DNA of 22,782 nt, taken from contig JAEOUL010000097.1 in NCBI GenBank assembly GCA_016839345.1, positions 1-22,782 of the forward strand, in the 5' to 3' direction. The notes beneath the pieces were generated by a model. It was not told the DNA's origin, ran no database searches, and saw only the letters and a list, made by a program, of their open reading frames with translations. Shown here in pieces: positions 7,889 to 16,996 of the stretch (positions are counted from its first letter, which is position 1; each line of letters starts with the position of its first letter). The stretch comes from Candidatus Thorarchaeota archaeon. Its GTDB lineage: Archaea; Asgardarchaeota; Thorarchaeia; Thorarchaeales; Thorarchaeaceae. A program made the translations under genes and the position numbers.

Positions 7889-9922
7889 ATGACACATTTT
7901 GAGATAAGAGCAAAAGATGGACTCGCACGAATTGGTAGATTTACAACAAAACATGGCACTGTAAAGACTCCCCTGCTTATGCCCGTGGTTCATCCAGGAA
8001 AATCAGTCATAACTCCCCGTTCTTTTATTGATGAGTTTGGATTTCAGATGATTATCACTAACTCCTATATCATTAGCTCACATGAGAGATTCAAAGACAA
8101 AGCACTGTCCGATGGGGTTCATTCGCTGCTTGATTTTGATGGTCCAATAATGACCGATTCGGGAACTTTTCAAATGTACTTCCACAGCCTCCCTGAGAAA
8201 GAAATCGATCCGTTGGAGATTGTTGAGTTTCAACGGAATATTGGATCAGACATTGGTACGATTCTTGATGTCTTCTCAGATCCCAATGTTGGAAGGTCAA
8301 AGGTTGAGGAGGACACCCAGAAATCTCTTGAAAGAGCTAAAGTATCCATCGATAAACGAGGTGAGATGTTTCTCGCAGGTACAGTTCAAGGAGGTATCTA
8401 CACCGACCTCCGAGAAAAAGCGGCAAAGGCACTTGGAGAGATGGATTTTGATGTATATCCAATAGGGGGGGTTGTACCATTGATGGAACAATATCGGTAT
8501 GCGGACATTGTTAGAATCACGCTAGCCGCAAAGAAACATCTTCCTCCAGATAGACCAGTCCATCTATTTGGATGTGGACATCCTATGTTTTTTGCACAGG
8601 CGGCGTTGCTCGGATGTGATTTCTTTGATTCCGCATCTTATGCAAAATTTGCTGAATCGGGAAGGATGTTGCTACCATCCGGGACTGTGCATCTAAAAGA
8701 CTTGAGTGAACTTCCATGTGAATGTCCAGTCTGTAGTGTATCTTCAGCTGATCAACTTCAGAGTGATAAAAAGGAAGATCGTGAACTCAAACTCATGAAA
8801 CATAACCTATACGTCAGTTCAGCAGAGATGCGCCGCGTGAGGCAAGCAATATCAGAAGGCAAACTATACGAACTGGCGGCTTATCGTGCCCGAGGTCATC
8901 CCACACTCTATGAGGCATTACGAGTAATGTCCAATGAATATCTACAACAAGAGAACGAAGATCCTGTGGGAAAAACTGCATCGATATTCTATACTGGTCC
9001 TGAAACAACGAAGCGGCCTGAAATCACAGGATTTCATTCCCGCTTTATCTCAAGATATCCCTACAAACAAACGAATGTAGTTTTGCTTGTTACAGATCCC
9101 GGTCTCAGACCTTTCGTTGATACGTCTAGTGTTATCATAAAGGAGGTCAGGATAAGATCTGCAAATGAGCTTGTACTATTGTTCGTGACTCCGATGGGCA
9201 TTATACCTTGGGAACTAGAACATGTTCATCCTGCCCAGCAATGTCTCTTTCCTGAGAACCTTGACTCTGAAACTCTTGAGATTGTTATTGAAAGAACAAG
9301 AAAAGCCCTTGAATCAATGAAATATCAGAAAATACTATGGTTCAAGCGAGATGTCAATGTGGATTCTGCAGTTACAGAATTACTGGATGACTACTCAATT
9401 GAAACTGTTTCCACAGCAACAGAGGCAATTGAAGGTCTACCACCTGCGGATGAGGAAGTTTCTTGGACCAGAAGAAAATTCAAAGCGCTTCTGATACATC
9501 AGTGGGGAGAGAATGCAGGCGAAATCGCTGATATAGAAGACTTGCAGATTGTGCTTTCAAAAAGTACAGGAAAAATCAGACATTGTATGAGCAATGCGGA
9601 GATACTCTTTACAGTCGTACCTACTACAGGACTACTCATCCCAACATATAGAGGGGGACAAGAGCTTCTACGTGCGGGACTGGAGGATACCTATAAAGTC
9701 ACAATTGATTCGGACGTTTCGGAGTTTGTTGCCGCAGGTAAATCAGCGCTGGCAAAATTCGTCAAGACCGCAGATTCGAAGTTAAGAGCAGGTGAAGAAG
9801 TCTTAGTACTGGATGAGGTGCAGAATCTTTTGGGCACTGGAAAAGCTCTAATTAGTGGGCAAGAAATGACCACATTCAATCGCGGTGTTGCTGTTCAGAT
9901 TAGGCATCCGAGGAAGAGCTAG
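7889..9922 (+). CDS. tgtA: Archaeosine tRNA-guanine transglycosylase
   Basis: This 677-residue enzyme exchanges guanine for preQ0 at position 15 of archaeal tRNAs, the first tRNA-bound step to archaeosine. The catalytic barrel is at the N-terminus, with MTDSGTFQMY (88-97, Asp90) and GCDFFDSASYAK (242-253, whose Asp is the probable nucleophile). QGG (167-169) lies in the substrate pocket. The structural zinc site is CECPVC (Cys277, Cys279, Cys282) with His305. The C-terminal half contains the archaeal accessory domains and ends in a PUA-like RNA-binding region from about residue 600. Length and domain order match full-length archaeal ArcTGT. The ATG at 7889 gives the expected family N-terminus. 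The 3' end overlaps the convergent ABC ATPase gene by 23 bp. Confidence 0.95.
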   Translation: MTHFEIRAKDGLARIGRFTTKHGTVKTPLLMPVVHPGKSVITPRSFIDEFGFQMIITNSYIISSHERFKDKALSDGVHSLLDFDGPIMTDSGTFQMYFHSLPEKEIDPLEIVEFQRNIGSDIGTILDVFSDPNVGRSKVEEDTQKSLERAKVSIDKRGEMFLAGTVQGGIYTDLREKAAKALGEMDFDVYPIGGVVPLMEQYRYADIVRITLAAKKHLPPDRPVHLFGCGHPMFFAQAALLGCDFFDSASYAKFAESGRMLLPSGTVHLKDLSELPCECPVCSVSSADQLQSDKKEDRELKLMKHNLYVSSAEMRRVRQAISEGKLYELAAYRARGHPTLYEALRVMSNEYLQQENEDPVGKTASIFYTGPETTKRPEITGFHSRFISRYPYKQTNVVLLVTDPGLRPFVDTSSVIIKEVRIRSANELVLLFVTPMGIIPWELEHVHPAQQCLFPENLDSETLEIVIERTRKALESMKYQKILWFKRDVNVDSAVTELLDDYSIETVSTATEAIEGLPPADEEVSWTRRKFKALLIHQWGENAGEIADIEDLQIVLSKSTGKIRHCMSNAEILFTVVPTTGLLIPTYRGGQELLRAGLEDTYKVTIDSDVSEFVAAGKSALAKFVKTADSKLRAGEEVLVLDEVQNLLGTGKALISGQEMTTFNRGVAVQIRHPRKS

Positions 9923-11060
9923 ATGGTACTGCAGCAAGAGCCAGAGGATGGCCAGGCACCTTCCGAAGAGCATCAACTCCACCTATTGGGAGAATCATGA
10001 CTTCGTCTGATGGGGCAAAGAGGTGAATTTCATCCCCTTCCTTTATTGCTGCATCCGGATCAAGCAGAGCTTGGGCCGATATATCACCTACTTTAAAATA
10101 GACTTCTAATGCATTTCCAATATAGATGGTTCTGGTGACCATACCTATAATCTCATTGTCCGTTTTGCTTTCACGTTGTAAGTGTAGGTCTTCTGGTCGA
10201 ATAGCTGCTTTCACAGCTTCATTTACTTCAAATGGGTAGTCATCAATTGTTGTCTGACCGACAACAACCTGATTGTTTGGAATACTAACTGTAAGATTGT
10301 CACCCACCGACTGTATAACTCCGTCAATGAATGTACACTGTCCTATGAAGTCCGCAACGAAGATGGTCTGTGGGTTTGCATAGATCTCTCTTGGTGAATC
10401 GAATTGCTGAACATATCCTTTATCCATGACTGCTACTCTATCTGAAATGCTGAGTGCTTCATGCTGATCGTGTGTAACGTATACAGTAGTTATCGTCATT
10501 TCTTTATGTATTCGGATAATTTCCTCTCTCATTTCAATTCGGAGTTTTGCATCAAGATTCGAAAGAGGTTCATCTAGAAGAAGTACATCTGGTTCAATAA
10601 CAAGAGCACGAGCAAGCGCTACTCGTTGTTGCTGCCCTCCAGATAGTTGATGGATGTGTCTATGTCCAAGGTCGCCCATATGTACAAGACCTAATGTTTC
10701 ATTAACACGATGTTGAACTGCGCTCTTAGTGTATCTCATTCCCTCAATTCGTTTCAATTTCAGTCCATATGCAACATTGTCGAAAACAGACATGTGGGGC
10801 CACAAAGCATAGTTCTGGAAGCACATACCAGTGTTTCGTTTATGAGGTGGTAGACCTGTGATATCTCGATTGTCAAAGAATATCTTCCCTCGATCGGGTT
10901 GGTAGAATCCAGCTATTAAGCGTAGAAGTGTTGTTTTCCCACACCCGGATGGTCCTAAGAGAGTAGTAAGCTCTCCCTCTTCAACAACTATGTTGACTTC
11001 GTCAGTGGCAACAACTTCACCAAAGGTTTTGCGCAAATTCTCGGTTTTAATCACAACCAT
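9900..11060 (-). CDS. ABC importer ATP-binding protein (FbpC/PotA/CysA-like)
   Basis: This ATPase subunit powers the importer encoded just upstream. It has Walker A GPSGCGKTT (36-44), a Q-loop FQNY (81-84), signature LSGGQQQ (139-145), Walker B VLLLDEP (159-165) and the H-loop His197 (THD). After about residue 230 comes a TOBE-like regulatory region with AIRPEDLHL, typical of iron, polyamine, sulfate and sugar importers. ATG at 11060 is chosen because GAGGTGA lies 6 nt upstream; the GTG at 11069 is part of that ribosome site. The stop of the permease gene overlaps the same site, so the genes are translationally coupled. The C-terminus is Ser-rich and its codons overlap the end of convergent tgtA. 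The substrate cannot be told from the ATPase. Confidence 0.92.
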   Translation of the reverse strand: MVVIKTENLRKTFGEVVATDEVNIVVEEGELTTLLGPSGCGKTTLLRLIAGFYQPDRGKIFFDNRDITGLPPHKRNTGMCFQNYALWPHMSVFDNVAYGLKLKRIEGMRYTKSAVQHRVNETLGLVHMGDLGHRHIHQLSGGQQQRVALARALVIEPDVLLLDEPLSNLDAKLRIEMREEIIRIHKEMTITTVYVTHDQHEALSISDRVAVMDKGYVQQFDSPREIYANPQTIFVADFIGQCTFIDGVIQSVGDNLTVSIPNNQVVVGQTTIDDYPFEVNEAVKAAIRPEDLHLQRESKTDNEIIGMVTRTIYIGNALEVYFKVGDISAQALLDPDAAIKEGDEIHLFAPSDEVMILPIGGVDALRKVPGHPLALAAVPSSSSSDA

Positions 11061-11070
11061 TCTTTTCACC

Positions 11071-13155
11071 TCAAATACCCGTAATGGCGGCAGACCTAGC
11101 CCCGAGTATTCTATTTGTTAACGTAATTACTATCCACTGCACAATCATCAAAAGCACACCTAAGCATGCTGCGCTAGTTGGTCCACCCCATTGTCCAATC
11201 ATCTCTAACACCCGCGAAGTCCAATACGTCAGAGGTGCCTCCGAATGTCCAACACTACCTAATAGAAGACTTGTGCTGACCTCACTCACAGAGTAAACGA
11301 ACGATAGTAATGACCCTGCGAGTACGCTTACGCCTATGAGAGGCAATGTAATCTTTACAAATGTCCGATTCTTGCTTGCACCCATGTTTTGTGATGCCTC
11401 TTCGAGAACAACAGGTGTTGACATTAACCCCGCATATGCAGCTCTCACAGTGAACGGAAATTTCCGTACTGTATACGACATCATTATCAGAAACGCTGGG
11501 TGGCCAATAGGGAAAATTGGAGTATTGTAGAAAAATGTGAAATATCCTGTTGCAATCACTATCCCAGGAAGTGCTATTGGAGCTGTAACTAAAAGATCAA
11601 GTAAATTCTTCCCAGGAATATTCTTTCGTGCGATGATATATGCCGCACTTGACCCCAGTAGTACGATAAGTATCGTAGCAACTATACCATAAATAATCGT
11701 GATATTGATTGATTGTGCTACATCAGGAAAAGCCCATAGAACTTCAAAGTTACCTAATGTCCAAGTTTCAGGGAATAGATTTTGTTGCGGCCAAGAACCA
11801 GCAAGTGATATCATGATGACGCTAATCTGAGGTATTAGAGCAAGGAAAAGGACCGGAATTAGTATACAATAAAGAAGGAGCTGAGCCTTAATGCTTAACC
11901 TTCTGGTCCTCGGGTTCCACTGGCCACCCTTTGTTCCTGATTCGTAGGATCTTAACGCTGTATACTTACGAATTGCCATGAATCCTACTAATGCAAAGAC
12001 CAAGAGTACGATACCAATGGCAGGTCCAGTGGCACCTACAACTCCTGCTTGAGTTGCAACAGCATCATATATTCTGAAAGCGAGTGTGTTCCTGGCAGTT
12101 GGGTGATCTTGGAAGACAATTGGTGAGCCCAAGTCTTCAATGCTGAGAATAAATGTTAGAATGGCTCCAGCTTGTATACCTGGCATGGCCAGTGGTAGGG
12201 TGACAGAACGAAATAGCTTGAATCCTGTTGCTCCGAGATTCTCTGCCTGCTCTTCCAAAGATGGATCAATACTCATAAACGAGGAGTATGCGTTCAGATA
12301 AACAAGGGAGAATAGGGAGAAGGCTTGCACAAATATCATAGCGGCAAGCCCTTGGAGGACAATCTTAGATGGAAATATGTGCAGTGTATCATAGAACAGT
12401 TTGTTGATGAACCCATCTAACGATAGGAACTCCTTGATACCAATTGCACCAACAAAGGGAATAGCTAAGATTGGAAATATCAAGATGGTACGTATGATTC
12501 TCTTTCCGAAGAATTCGTATCTTGCCATAATGAATGCAAAAAAGACTCCAAGCACAACTGCGGCTGCAGTCACTATTATTGCGACATATATTGAGTTAAA
12601 GATAGCACCGAAATCCCAACCCCAGACTGCTAAGGCATTGAGTGGTGCGTTATAAGCAGCTCCATTGAAATTGAGAAATATGTCTATACCACCAGATTCG
12701 TTGATGAGAAATGGCCAAATTCTTCGATCTCTGAAGAGACCTAAGAAATAATCCAGAGTGAAAGCACCACCTGGAGTTGTGAAAGCCCAGGTAGCGACAC
12801 TAAAGAGAGGTAGTATAAGAAATAATGTGAATATGCCTACTACTGCAATCAGCTGCACAGAAGTGATTGCATCTAGTTCGCGTCTCGTACTTCTGGCTCC
12901 AGTCACGACTCTTGAACGGGCTCGCGAAGCCCAGTTTCGAGTGTTGGCCAGTGGATTCCTAAAGAAGCCTCGGATTCTGCTCAGAGTACGTCCAGACCAA
13001 GAAACTACTGAACGACCCCTACGCATGAACCACGAAGCGATATTAAAGGGAATATCCCTGAGGGTGCTCACGAGGTTGCTCCGACGATCCGCCGGAACAA
13101 GTTCGGAATCCTCCTCAGGGACTTCCTGTTCTTGTACTTCGATATCTTCGGTCAC
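11071..13155 (-). CDS. ABC importer permease, two fused transmembrane domains (FbpB-like)
   Basis: This 694-residue protein has two binding-protein-dependent permease domains in tandem. Each carries an EAA coupling loop: EEQAENLGATGFKLFRSVTL (301-320) and EEASQNMGASKNRTFVKITL (585-604). Such fusions are known for iron(III), thiamine and related importers. Before the first membrane helix (about 101-122) is an unusual cytoplasmic tail of about 100 residues. Its first 30 residues are acidic, and residues 44-92 contain 14 arginines and no lysine. The start is GTG at 13155, 15 bp after the binding-protein stop, with only a weak ribosome site (TGGAATTAG). It forms a three-gene operon with the ATPase downstream and the binding protein upstream. 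Confidence 0.92.
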   Translation of the reverse strand: MTEDIEVQEQEVPEEDSELVPADRRSNLVSTLRDIPFNIASWFMRRGRSVVSWSGRTLSRIRGFFRNPLANTRNWASRARSRVVTGARSTRRELDAITSVQLIAVVGIFTLFLILPLFSVATWAFTTPGGAFTLDYFLGLFRDRRIWPFLINESGGIDIFLNFNGAAYNAPLNALAVWGWDFGAIFNSIYVAIIVTAAAVVLGVFFAFIMARYEFFGKRIIRTILIFPILAIPFVGAIGIKEFLSLDGFINKLFYDTLHIFPSKIVLQGLAAMIFVQAFSLFSLVYLNAYSSFMSIDPSLEEQAENLGATGFKLFRSVTLPLAMPGIQAGAILTFILSIEDLGSPIVFQDHPTARNTLAFRIYDAVATQAGVVGATGPAIGIVLLVFALVGFMAIRKYTALRSYESGTKGGQWNPRTRRLSIKAQLLLYCILIPVLFLALIPQISVIMISLAGSWPQQNLFPETWTLGNFEVLWAFPDVAQSINITIIYGIVATILIVLLGSSAAYIIARKNIPGKNLLDLLVTAPIALPGIVIATGYFTFFYNTPIFPIGHPAFLIMMSYTVRKFPFTVRAAYAGLMSTPVVLEEASQNMGASKNRTFVKITLPLIGVSVLAGSLLSFVYSVSEVSTSLLLGSVGHSEAPLTYWTSRVLEMIGQWGGPTSAACLGVLLMIVQWIVITLTNRILGARSAAITGI

Positions 13156-13170
13156 TGAACTAATTCCATT

Positions 13171-14679
13171 TTACGGTGGACCTGTTGGGACCGTTGCTAG
13201 AACTGCTGCATATTGTGCGACAGCTGCTGCATTCCACTCTGTTTGGAAGTAATCCAGCACAAGTTCGTCATAATGCAACAAATAATCCAGTCGGCGGGCC
13301 ATATCAACACTGTATGTACCACCGGCAACTGTCGCATTGTAGTCAGCAACTGTCAACATAGCAGCCATATCATCTGCATAGCCTTCTAGGTCTTCGTCAT
13401 CAATCCAACCATTAGCTCGTGCAGTGGCTATTGCATTCCAGCATTCCACAAGCTCAGTCTGTGCATCGGTGAAGATAGCTTGGAAGTATGCCATGAAACC
13501 GTAGCTCATCTCAGCGGACAAAGTATCATTGAACTCAAAGCCAGAAGATATGACGGATTCTGCAGTTTCAGTGAATACATTATGTAAGAAGGGACCCCAG
13601 AATGTGTCAACACCGTCCTCATCAAATGCCGCCTCGATGACTGGAATTCTTAGACACTCTGGATTCAGCCAGTGTGATTGACCTTCAGCAGTGAGTATCC
13701 AGTCTGTGAAGACCTCAGCAAGTTCTTTCTGTGTGCTTGTAGAGGCTATAGCGATTGGATCTCCGTTGACGATGGTGTAGTCACCAGGACTAACGTACTT
13801 GACATTCGGGTTGACATTCGTTGATTGGAAGCCATAGAAGTCAATGGTTAATCCATAACCGACTACTCCCTGCTCGACTGCCTCCTTTACAGCTGAGGAA
13901 CCACCTGGCATCATTGAATTACCGACGATTCGTGCTAGATACGAAAAGCCCTTATCCCAACCATAACCTTGGGTTATAATCTCATATGCACGTCTAACAG
14001 ATGACGACCGGTAGGCATCTGAAACAGCAACTGTAGGCAATACTGGTAGATATTCAGCTAGCTTGTAACTGGCAAGGTCAGTCCAATTCGCAGCAATCGT
14101 AGCGTTTGGTAGATCATACAAGTCACAGAAGTAGTCGTTTACTGTGAAACCAAATCCAGATGTTGCTGCGGAAACCCACATGATATCACCACCAGTGTTG
14201 TTTCTCTTCAATCCAACACCCGCATAGGTGTCAGGAACTCTGGCTGCAGCAGCTACCATCCTAGAACTGGTCCATGGCTCTAGATAGTCGGCAGCAATGA
14301 GGCCATCGAACACAGTAGGTCCGCCACCCCAGATTACATCTGCCCATCCATCTTCAAGGATGGGACCCCATAGATAGTCGTATGGATCTTGCCAATCAAT
14401 ATCAGTAATGTTATACTCGTCTGCAACATCGGTTGCCAAGAATTTAGTTTCATATAGATTCTGAATTGCAACACTGTGTCGAGTGAGTACATGGAGTGTG
14501 TTTTCTGGACCGGGTGGTTCTGTCGTGGTGGGGGTTGTTGGTGTAGTAGTGGGCGCTGGGCCTAGACCTCCACCCATGAGAAAACCAATTCCGAAACCAG
14601 CGACTCCTATTATTACGATCACGACAACCGCCATTGTGGAGATTCCCGGACCGCGTGTTAATTCGCTCATCTCTCTCAT
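13171..14679 (-). CDS. ABC importer substrate-binding protein, membrane-tethered
   Basis: This 502-residue extracellular binding protein is first in the importer operon. It has an N-terminal hydrophobic anchor (about 14-38), a Thr/Pro-rich linker (41-58), and then a two-lobe domain beginning TLHVLTRHSV. The mature part resembles iron/thiamine/polyamine-type binding proteins, with ADVIWGGGPTVFDGLIAADY and a late GDPIAIASTSTQKELAEVF stretch. No ligand motif lets me name the substrate. The anchor plus Thr/Pro linker is the usual archaeal arrangement for tethering to the membrane. ATG at 14679 is used; ATG at 14670, 9 nt after AGGA, is equally plausible. A TATA-like box lies about 85-95 bp upstream. 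Confidence 0.88.
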   Translation of the reverse strand: MREMSELTRGPGISTMAVVVIVIIGVAGFGIGFLMGGGLGPAPTTTPTTPTTTEPPGPENTLHVLTRHSVAIQNLYETKFLATDVADEYNITDIDWQDPYDYLWGPILEDGWADVIWGGGPTVFDGLIAADYLEPWTSSRMVAAAARVPDTYAGVGLKRNNTGGDIMWVSAATSGFGFTVNDYFCDLYDLPNATIAANWTDLASYKLAEYLPVLPTVAVSDAYRSSSVRRAYEIITQGYGWDKGFSYLARIVGNSMMPGGSSAVKEAVEQGVVGYGLTIDFYGFQSTNVNPNVKYVSPGDYTIVNGDPIAIASTSTQKELAEVFTDWILTAEGQSHWLNPECLRIPVIEAAFDEDGVDTFWGPFLHNVFTETAESVISSGFEFNDTLSAEMSYGFMAYFQAIFTDAQTELVECWNAIATARANGWIDDEDLEGYADDMAAMLTVADYNATVAGGTYSVDMARRLDYLLHYDELVLDYFQTEWNAAAVAQYAAVLATVPTGPP

Positions 14680-14763
14680 TCCTATATTTCGATAGAACAG
14701 AATAGGTGTTAACCTAAGTTCCGTTTCAAAAGTAATGTAGAGTCTTGGCTATAAGTCTGCTTG

Positions 14764-14773
14764 TTTTTATAAG
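14764..14773 (-). promoter_or_regulatory. TATA-like box for the ABC importer operon
   Basis: On the minus strand this reads CTTATAAAAA, with AT- and purine-rich DNA upstream as expected for a BRE. Transcription would start about 25 nt downstream, giving a leader of about 60 nt. A second weaker CTTATAG lies near 14750. The core is nearly symmetric, so it could also serve the divergent gene. This is a pattern match only. Confidence 0.45.
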
Positions 14774-14862
14774 ACTTAATTTTACTAAACCTATTGATTT
14801 GATTTAGAAAAAACAACAGGCTGTTCGATTTCAAAGTAAACTCATTCCAAAAATCGGAGAGG

Positions 14863-14890
14863 CTTATGTTCATAAGTTATTCATGAGTAA
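14863..14890. promoter_or_regulatory. Two adjacent dyads upstream of the winged-helix-like gene
   Basis: CTTATG-TT-CATAAG (14863-14876) is a perfect 6-2-6 inverted repeat. TTATTCATGAGTAA (14877-14890) follows at once and is a 12-of-14 palindrome. They lie 37-64 bp before the ATG at 14927 and could be an operator or part of the promoter. A further AT-rich TAATATAG sits at 14901-14907. No consensus is known to me. Confidence 0.35.
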
Positions 14891-14926
14891 GGTTTAACGA
14901 TAATATAGAGAGATGTGGGGTAAAGG

Positions 14927-15574
14927 ATGTCGCACGCTATTGACTCCGATGATTTAGAGAGAGAGATTGAGATAGGAATTGTTAGTGCTTTTGGATGGTC
15001 AATCATAGAGTTTGAGGCAGTTCTGTTTCAGAAATTCCTAGTTATGTCTGGTCCGACCTCGCTCACTACTGAAGACATGTTCAGAAAGTACTTGACGAAC
15101 ATGGAGGCTAAAGGATACGTATCTCGGTTAGAATTCCAAGGAAAAAAGGCATGGAAACGTCTGGTCATTGAATCGGAGATTGAGGAACCAGCAATGACTC
15201 CAGAAGAGGTGAAGGAGTTCATTGCCAAGGCTCAGGAAGCTGGAAAGAAGAAACAGAAGAAGAAAAAGAGAGTCGGTGAACACCGGATTAGTGAATCAAG
15301 AACACTCGCAGACAAAATCATCAGAACTCTAGAACAAGTCATGCCTAATATAAAGAAACATCAGAAACCTTGGGAATCGTCGATGATTGATCATATTGAA
15401 GGAATGCATAGAGCTCTGACAGAGTCAAAGAAAGAATTCCTCAGGTATATCAAGAAAAACATACCACCAGCTTATGAATCCATGAAGAAACTCCTAGATT
15501 CAAAGGGGGAAGAGATGTTTTTACTGAGTCTGAGGGTCATCGAGTCTGGACAAAGGGCATACCCACCTCAGTGA
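14927..15574 (+). CDS. Winged-helix-like protein with Lys-rich linker, possible regulator
   Basis: I do not recognise a named family for this 215-residue protein. Residues about 10-80 look like a helical unit ending in a beta wing: LTTEDMFRKYLTNMEAKGYV, then SRLEFQGKKAWKRLVI. That is the spacing of a winged helix (recognition helix, then hairpin). Residues 86-117 are charged and contain a run of lysines (KKKQKKKKR). The C-terminal 90 residues are predicted helical. There are no membrane segments. The ATG at 14927 follows GTGGGG and AAAGG. It is divergent from the ABC importer with a 247-bp shared region containing dyads, so a role in regulating that operon is possible but unproven. Confidence 0.7.
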   Translation: MSHAIDSDDLEREIEIGIVSAFGWSIIEFEAVLFQKFLVMSGPTSLTTEDMFRKYLTNMEAKGYVSRLEFQGKKAWKRLVIESEIEEPAMTPEEVKEFIAKAQEAGKKKQKKKKRVGEHRISESRTLADKIIRTLEQVMPNIKKHQKPWESSMIDHIEGMHRALTESKKEFLRYIKKNIPPAYESMKKLLDSKGEEMFLLSLRVIESGQRAYPPQ

Positions 15575-15593
15575 TTTTAGAAACGTTCCTGTA

Positions 15594-16508
15594 TTAGAAA
15601 TGGAGTTTCCCTTTCATTACTGTTACTGCAGTACCGGATACCTTGACTTGGTCTATACCTTCCTGATCACCACGCACTTCAACAAATATTCTGCCAGGTC
15701 GCTCAACATAATGACCCTGTTCGATTACAATACTGGTTACAGGGTAAGTTGCCTCCATGAATCCATATCGTATCAGGTAACTTCCAAGACTACCAGCTGC
15801 GGAACCAGAAACTGGATCTTCATAAACACCTACCGCCGGACCAAAATGTCTGACCTGAGCATCCGAGGTGGGATCTCTGGTATCTCTTGTGAATACACTC
15901 AGCGACACATAATCTGATTCCGCTTGGAGCTCTTTCAGACGATCCCAATTTGGATTGATTCTATCAAGAGACCGTTGTGTTGATACGGGCATCATCAAGT
16001 GAGGCGTACCTGTACTGACTGTTTGTAGAGGATTCGGTGAGTGGATATCGACGAGGGATAGTCCAAGAGCTTCTACATAGTCCTTTGGGTCGTATGTATC
16101 CATAAACTGAGGTTTCTTGTGTGTGATCTGAATCTCATGATGTCCTGTTGATTCATTCTTCACAATTTCAATATCCAGAATCCCGGTATTGGTTTCTAGA
16201 CGGGTCATTGTTACATCTTGCAACAAATCGATTTTTCCCACTTCCACTAGAGCATGAAAAGCAGCAATTGTTGGATGTCCTGAGAAGCCAATTTCGCTCT
16301 TTGGCGTCATATATCGAAAACGGAAATCTGCAGTCCGAGACTTTGAAACAAACACAGTTTCTCGCACATTCATCTCACGTGCAATCTTATACATTGTTTC
16401 TTCACTGACATAGTCTGCACCAAGAACAACTGCTGCAGGGTTTCCACCAAATGGTTTGTCTGTGAACGCATCGACTTGAATCACATCAAGGCTGTGTTTT
16501 TGTTTCAT
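15594..16508 (-). CDS. PhzF-family isomerase/epimerase-like protein
   Basis: This is a diaminopimelate-epimerase-fold protein of the PhzF family of about 300 residues, the usual length. Visible features are QVDAFTDKPFGGNPAAVV (11-28), the catalytic-glutamate motif NVRETVFV (47-54, Glu50), GFSGHPT (74-80) and a late EDPVSGSAAGSLGSYL. PhzF itself isomerises a phenazine precursor, but most homologues have unknown substrates and no phenazine genes are present here. ATG at 16508 is preferred because it lies 9 nt after GAGG; ATG at 16514 and TTG at 16517 are too close to that site. It converges on the winged-helix gene with 19 bp between the stops. Confidence 0.9.
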   Translation of the reverse strand: MKQKHSLDVIQVDAFTDKPFGGNPAAVVLGADYVSEETMYKIAREMNVRETVFVSKSRTADFRFRYMTPKSEIGFSGHPTIAAFHALVEVGKIDLLQDVTMTRLETNTGILDIEIVKNESTGHHEIQITHKKPQFMDTYDPKDYVEALGLSLVDIHSPNPLQTVSTGTPHLMMPVSTQRSLDRINPNWDRLKELQAESDYVSLSVFTRDTRDPTSDAQVRHFGPAVGVYEDPVSGSAAGSLGSYLIRYGFMEATYPVTSIVIEQGHYVERPGRIFVEVRGDQEGIDQVKVSGTAVTVMKGKLHF

Positions 16509-16571
16509 TAGCATCAACCTCTGGACATATTGCTCAGTGTCTAATTAAGAGTTCCATAGGAATCTGGGAAA

Positions 16572-16784
16572 TCACTTTTGCTTCATGTGACGTGAGAAGT
16601 TTTCCTTGTGTGCTGCCTGATTGAAGATACGATCAGCTGGAATTACCCTAGCAGGTCCGAATCTTGACTTGGCAGGTTCGAAATCACAATCAAGAAGAGT
16701 TGCGACCCACATATCACAACCTGATTTCCAAAAGTCATTGCTTGTATCTGGAGATCTACGCTTTACCAGATTCGCACTGTGCAT
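16572..16784 (-). CDS. Hypothetical small protein
   Basis: This 70-residue ORF starts at ATG 16784. It is polar, with two cysteines (CDMWVATLLDCDF), many basic residues and no membrane segment. Codon use resembles neighbouring genes, which is the main support. There is no visible Shine-Dalgarno and I do not recognise the family. It is followed by phzF in the same direction, 63 bp downstream. It could be a real small gene or chance. Confidence 0.4.
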   Translation of the reverse strand: MHSANLVKRRSPDTSNDFWKSGCDMWVATLLDCDFEPAKSRFGPARVIPADRIFNQAAHKENFSRHMKQK

Positions 16785-16861
16785 AGAATGTCACTGATAG
16801 GAAAACACCAAAACCGGTCAGGTACAGAATCAACATACCAGACACTGTAAGGGGATTTCAA

Positions 16862-16996
16862 GTGGAAAGGGCATTCTTCAATCCAGGAGCTGGTTTCAAA
16901 GCTGTTGCACCTCTAGGCGTTGTTATTGCTGGAGGAGCTTTAACAATCAATTTGAACTACTTTGAACAGAATTACTCAACCGAGAAAAATGAATAA
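16862..16996 (+). CDS. Possible 44-residue protein with one hydrophobic segment
   Basis: GTG at 16862 follows AGGGGAT (16850-16856) by 5 nt. The predicted peptide contains FFNPGAGFKAVAPLGVVIAG, a hydrophobic stretch that could span the membrane, and ends YSTEKNE. The frame is open upstream to a TAG at 16784-16786 with no other usual start codon. An 18-codon ORF (ATG 16989) overlaps its stop. There is no family recognition, so it is weakly supported. Confidence 0.3.
   Translation: MERAFFNPGAGFKAVAPLGVVIAGGALTINLNYFEQNYSTEKNE

Noticed and set aside
12758..13252. 164-codon plus-strand ORF opposite the permease
   Set aside because: It is antisense to conserved permease sequence; its basic composition reflects the arginine-rich opposite strand.
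16671..16695. GGTTCGAAATC T-loop-like string
   Set aside because: No pairing stem on either side and no cloverleaf; it lies within a small ORF.
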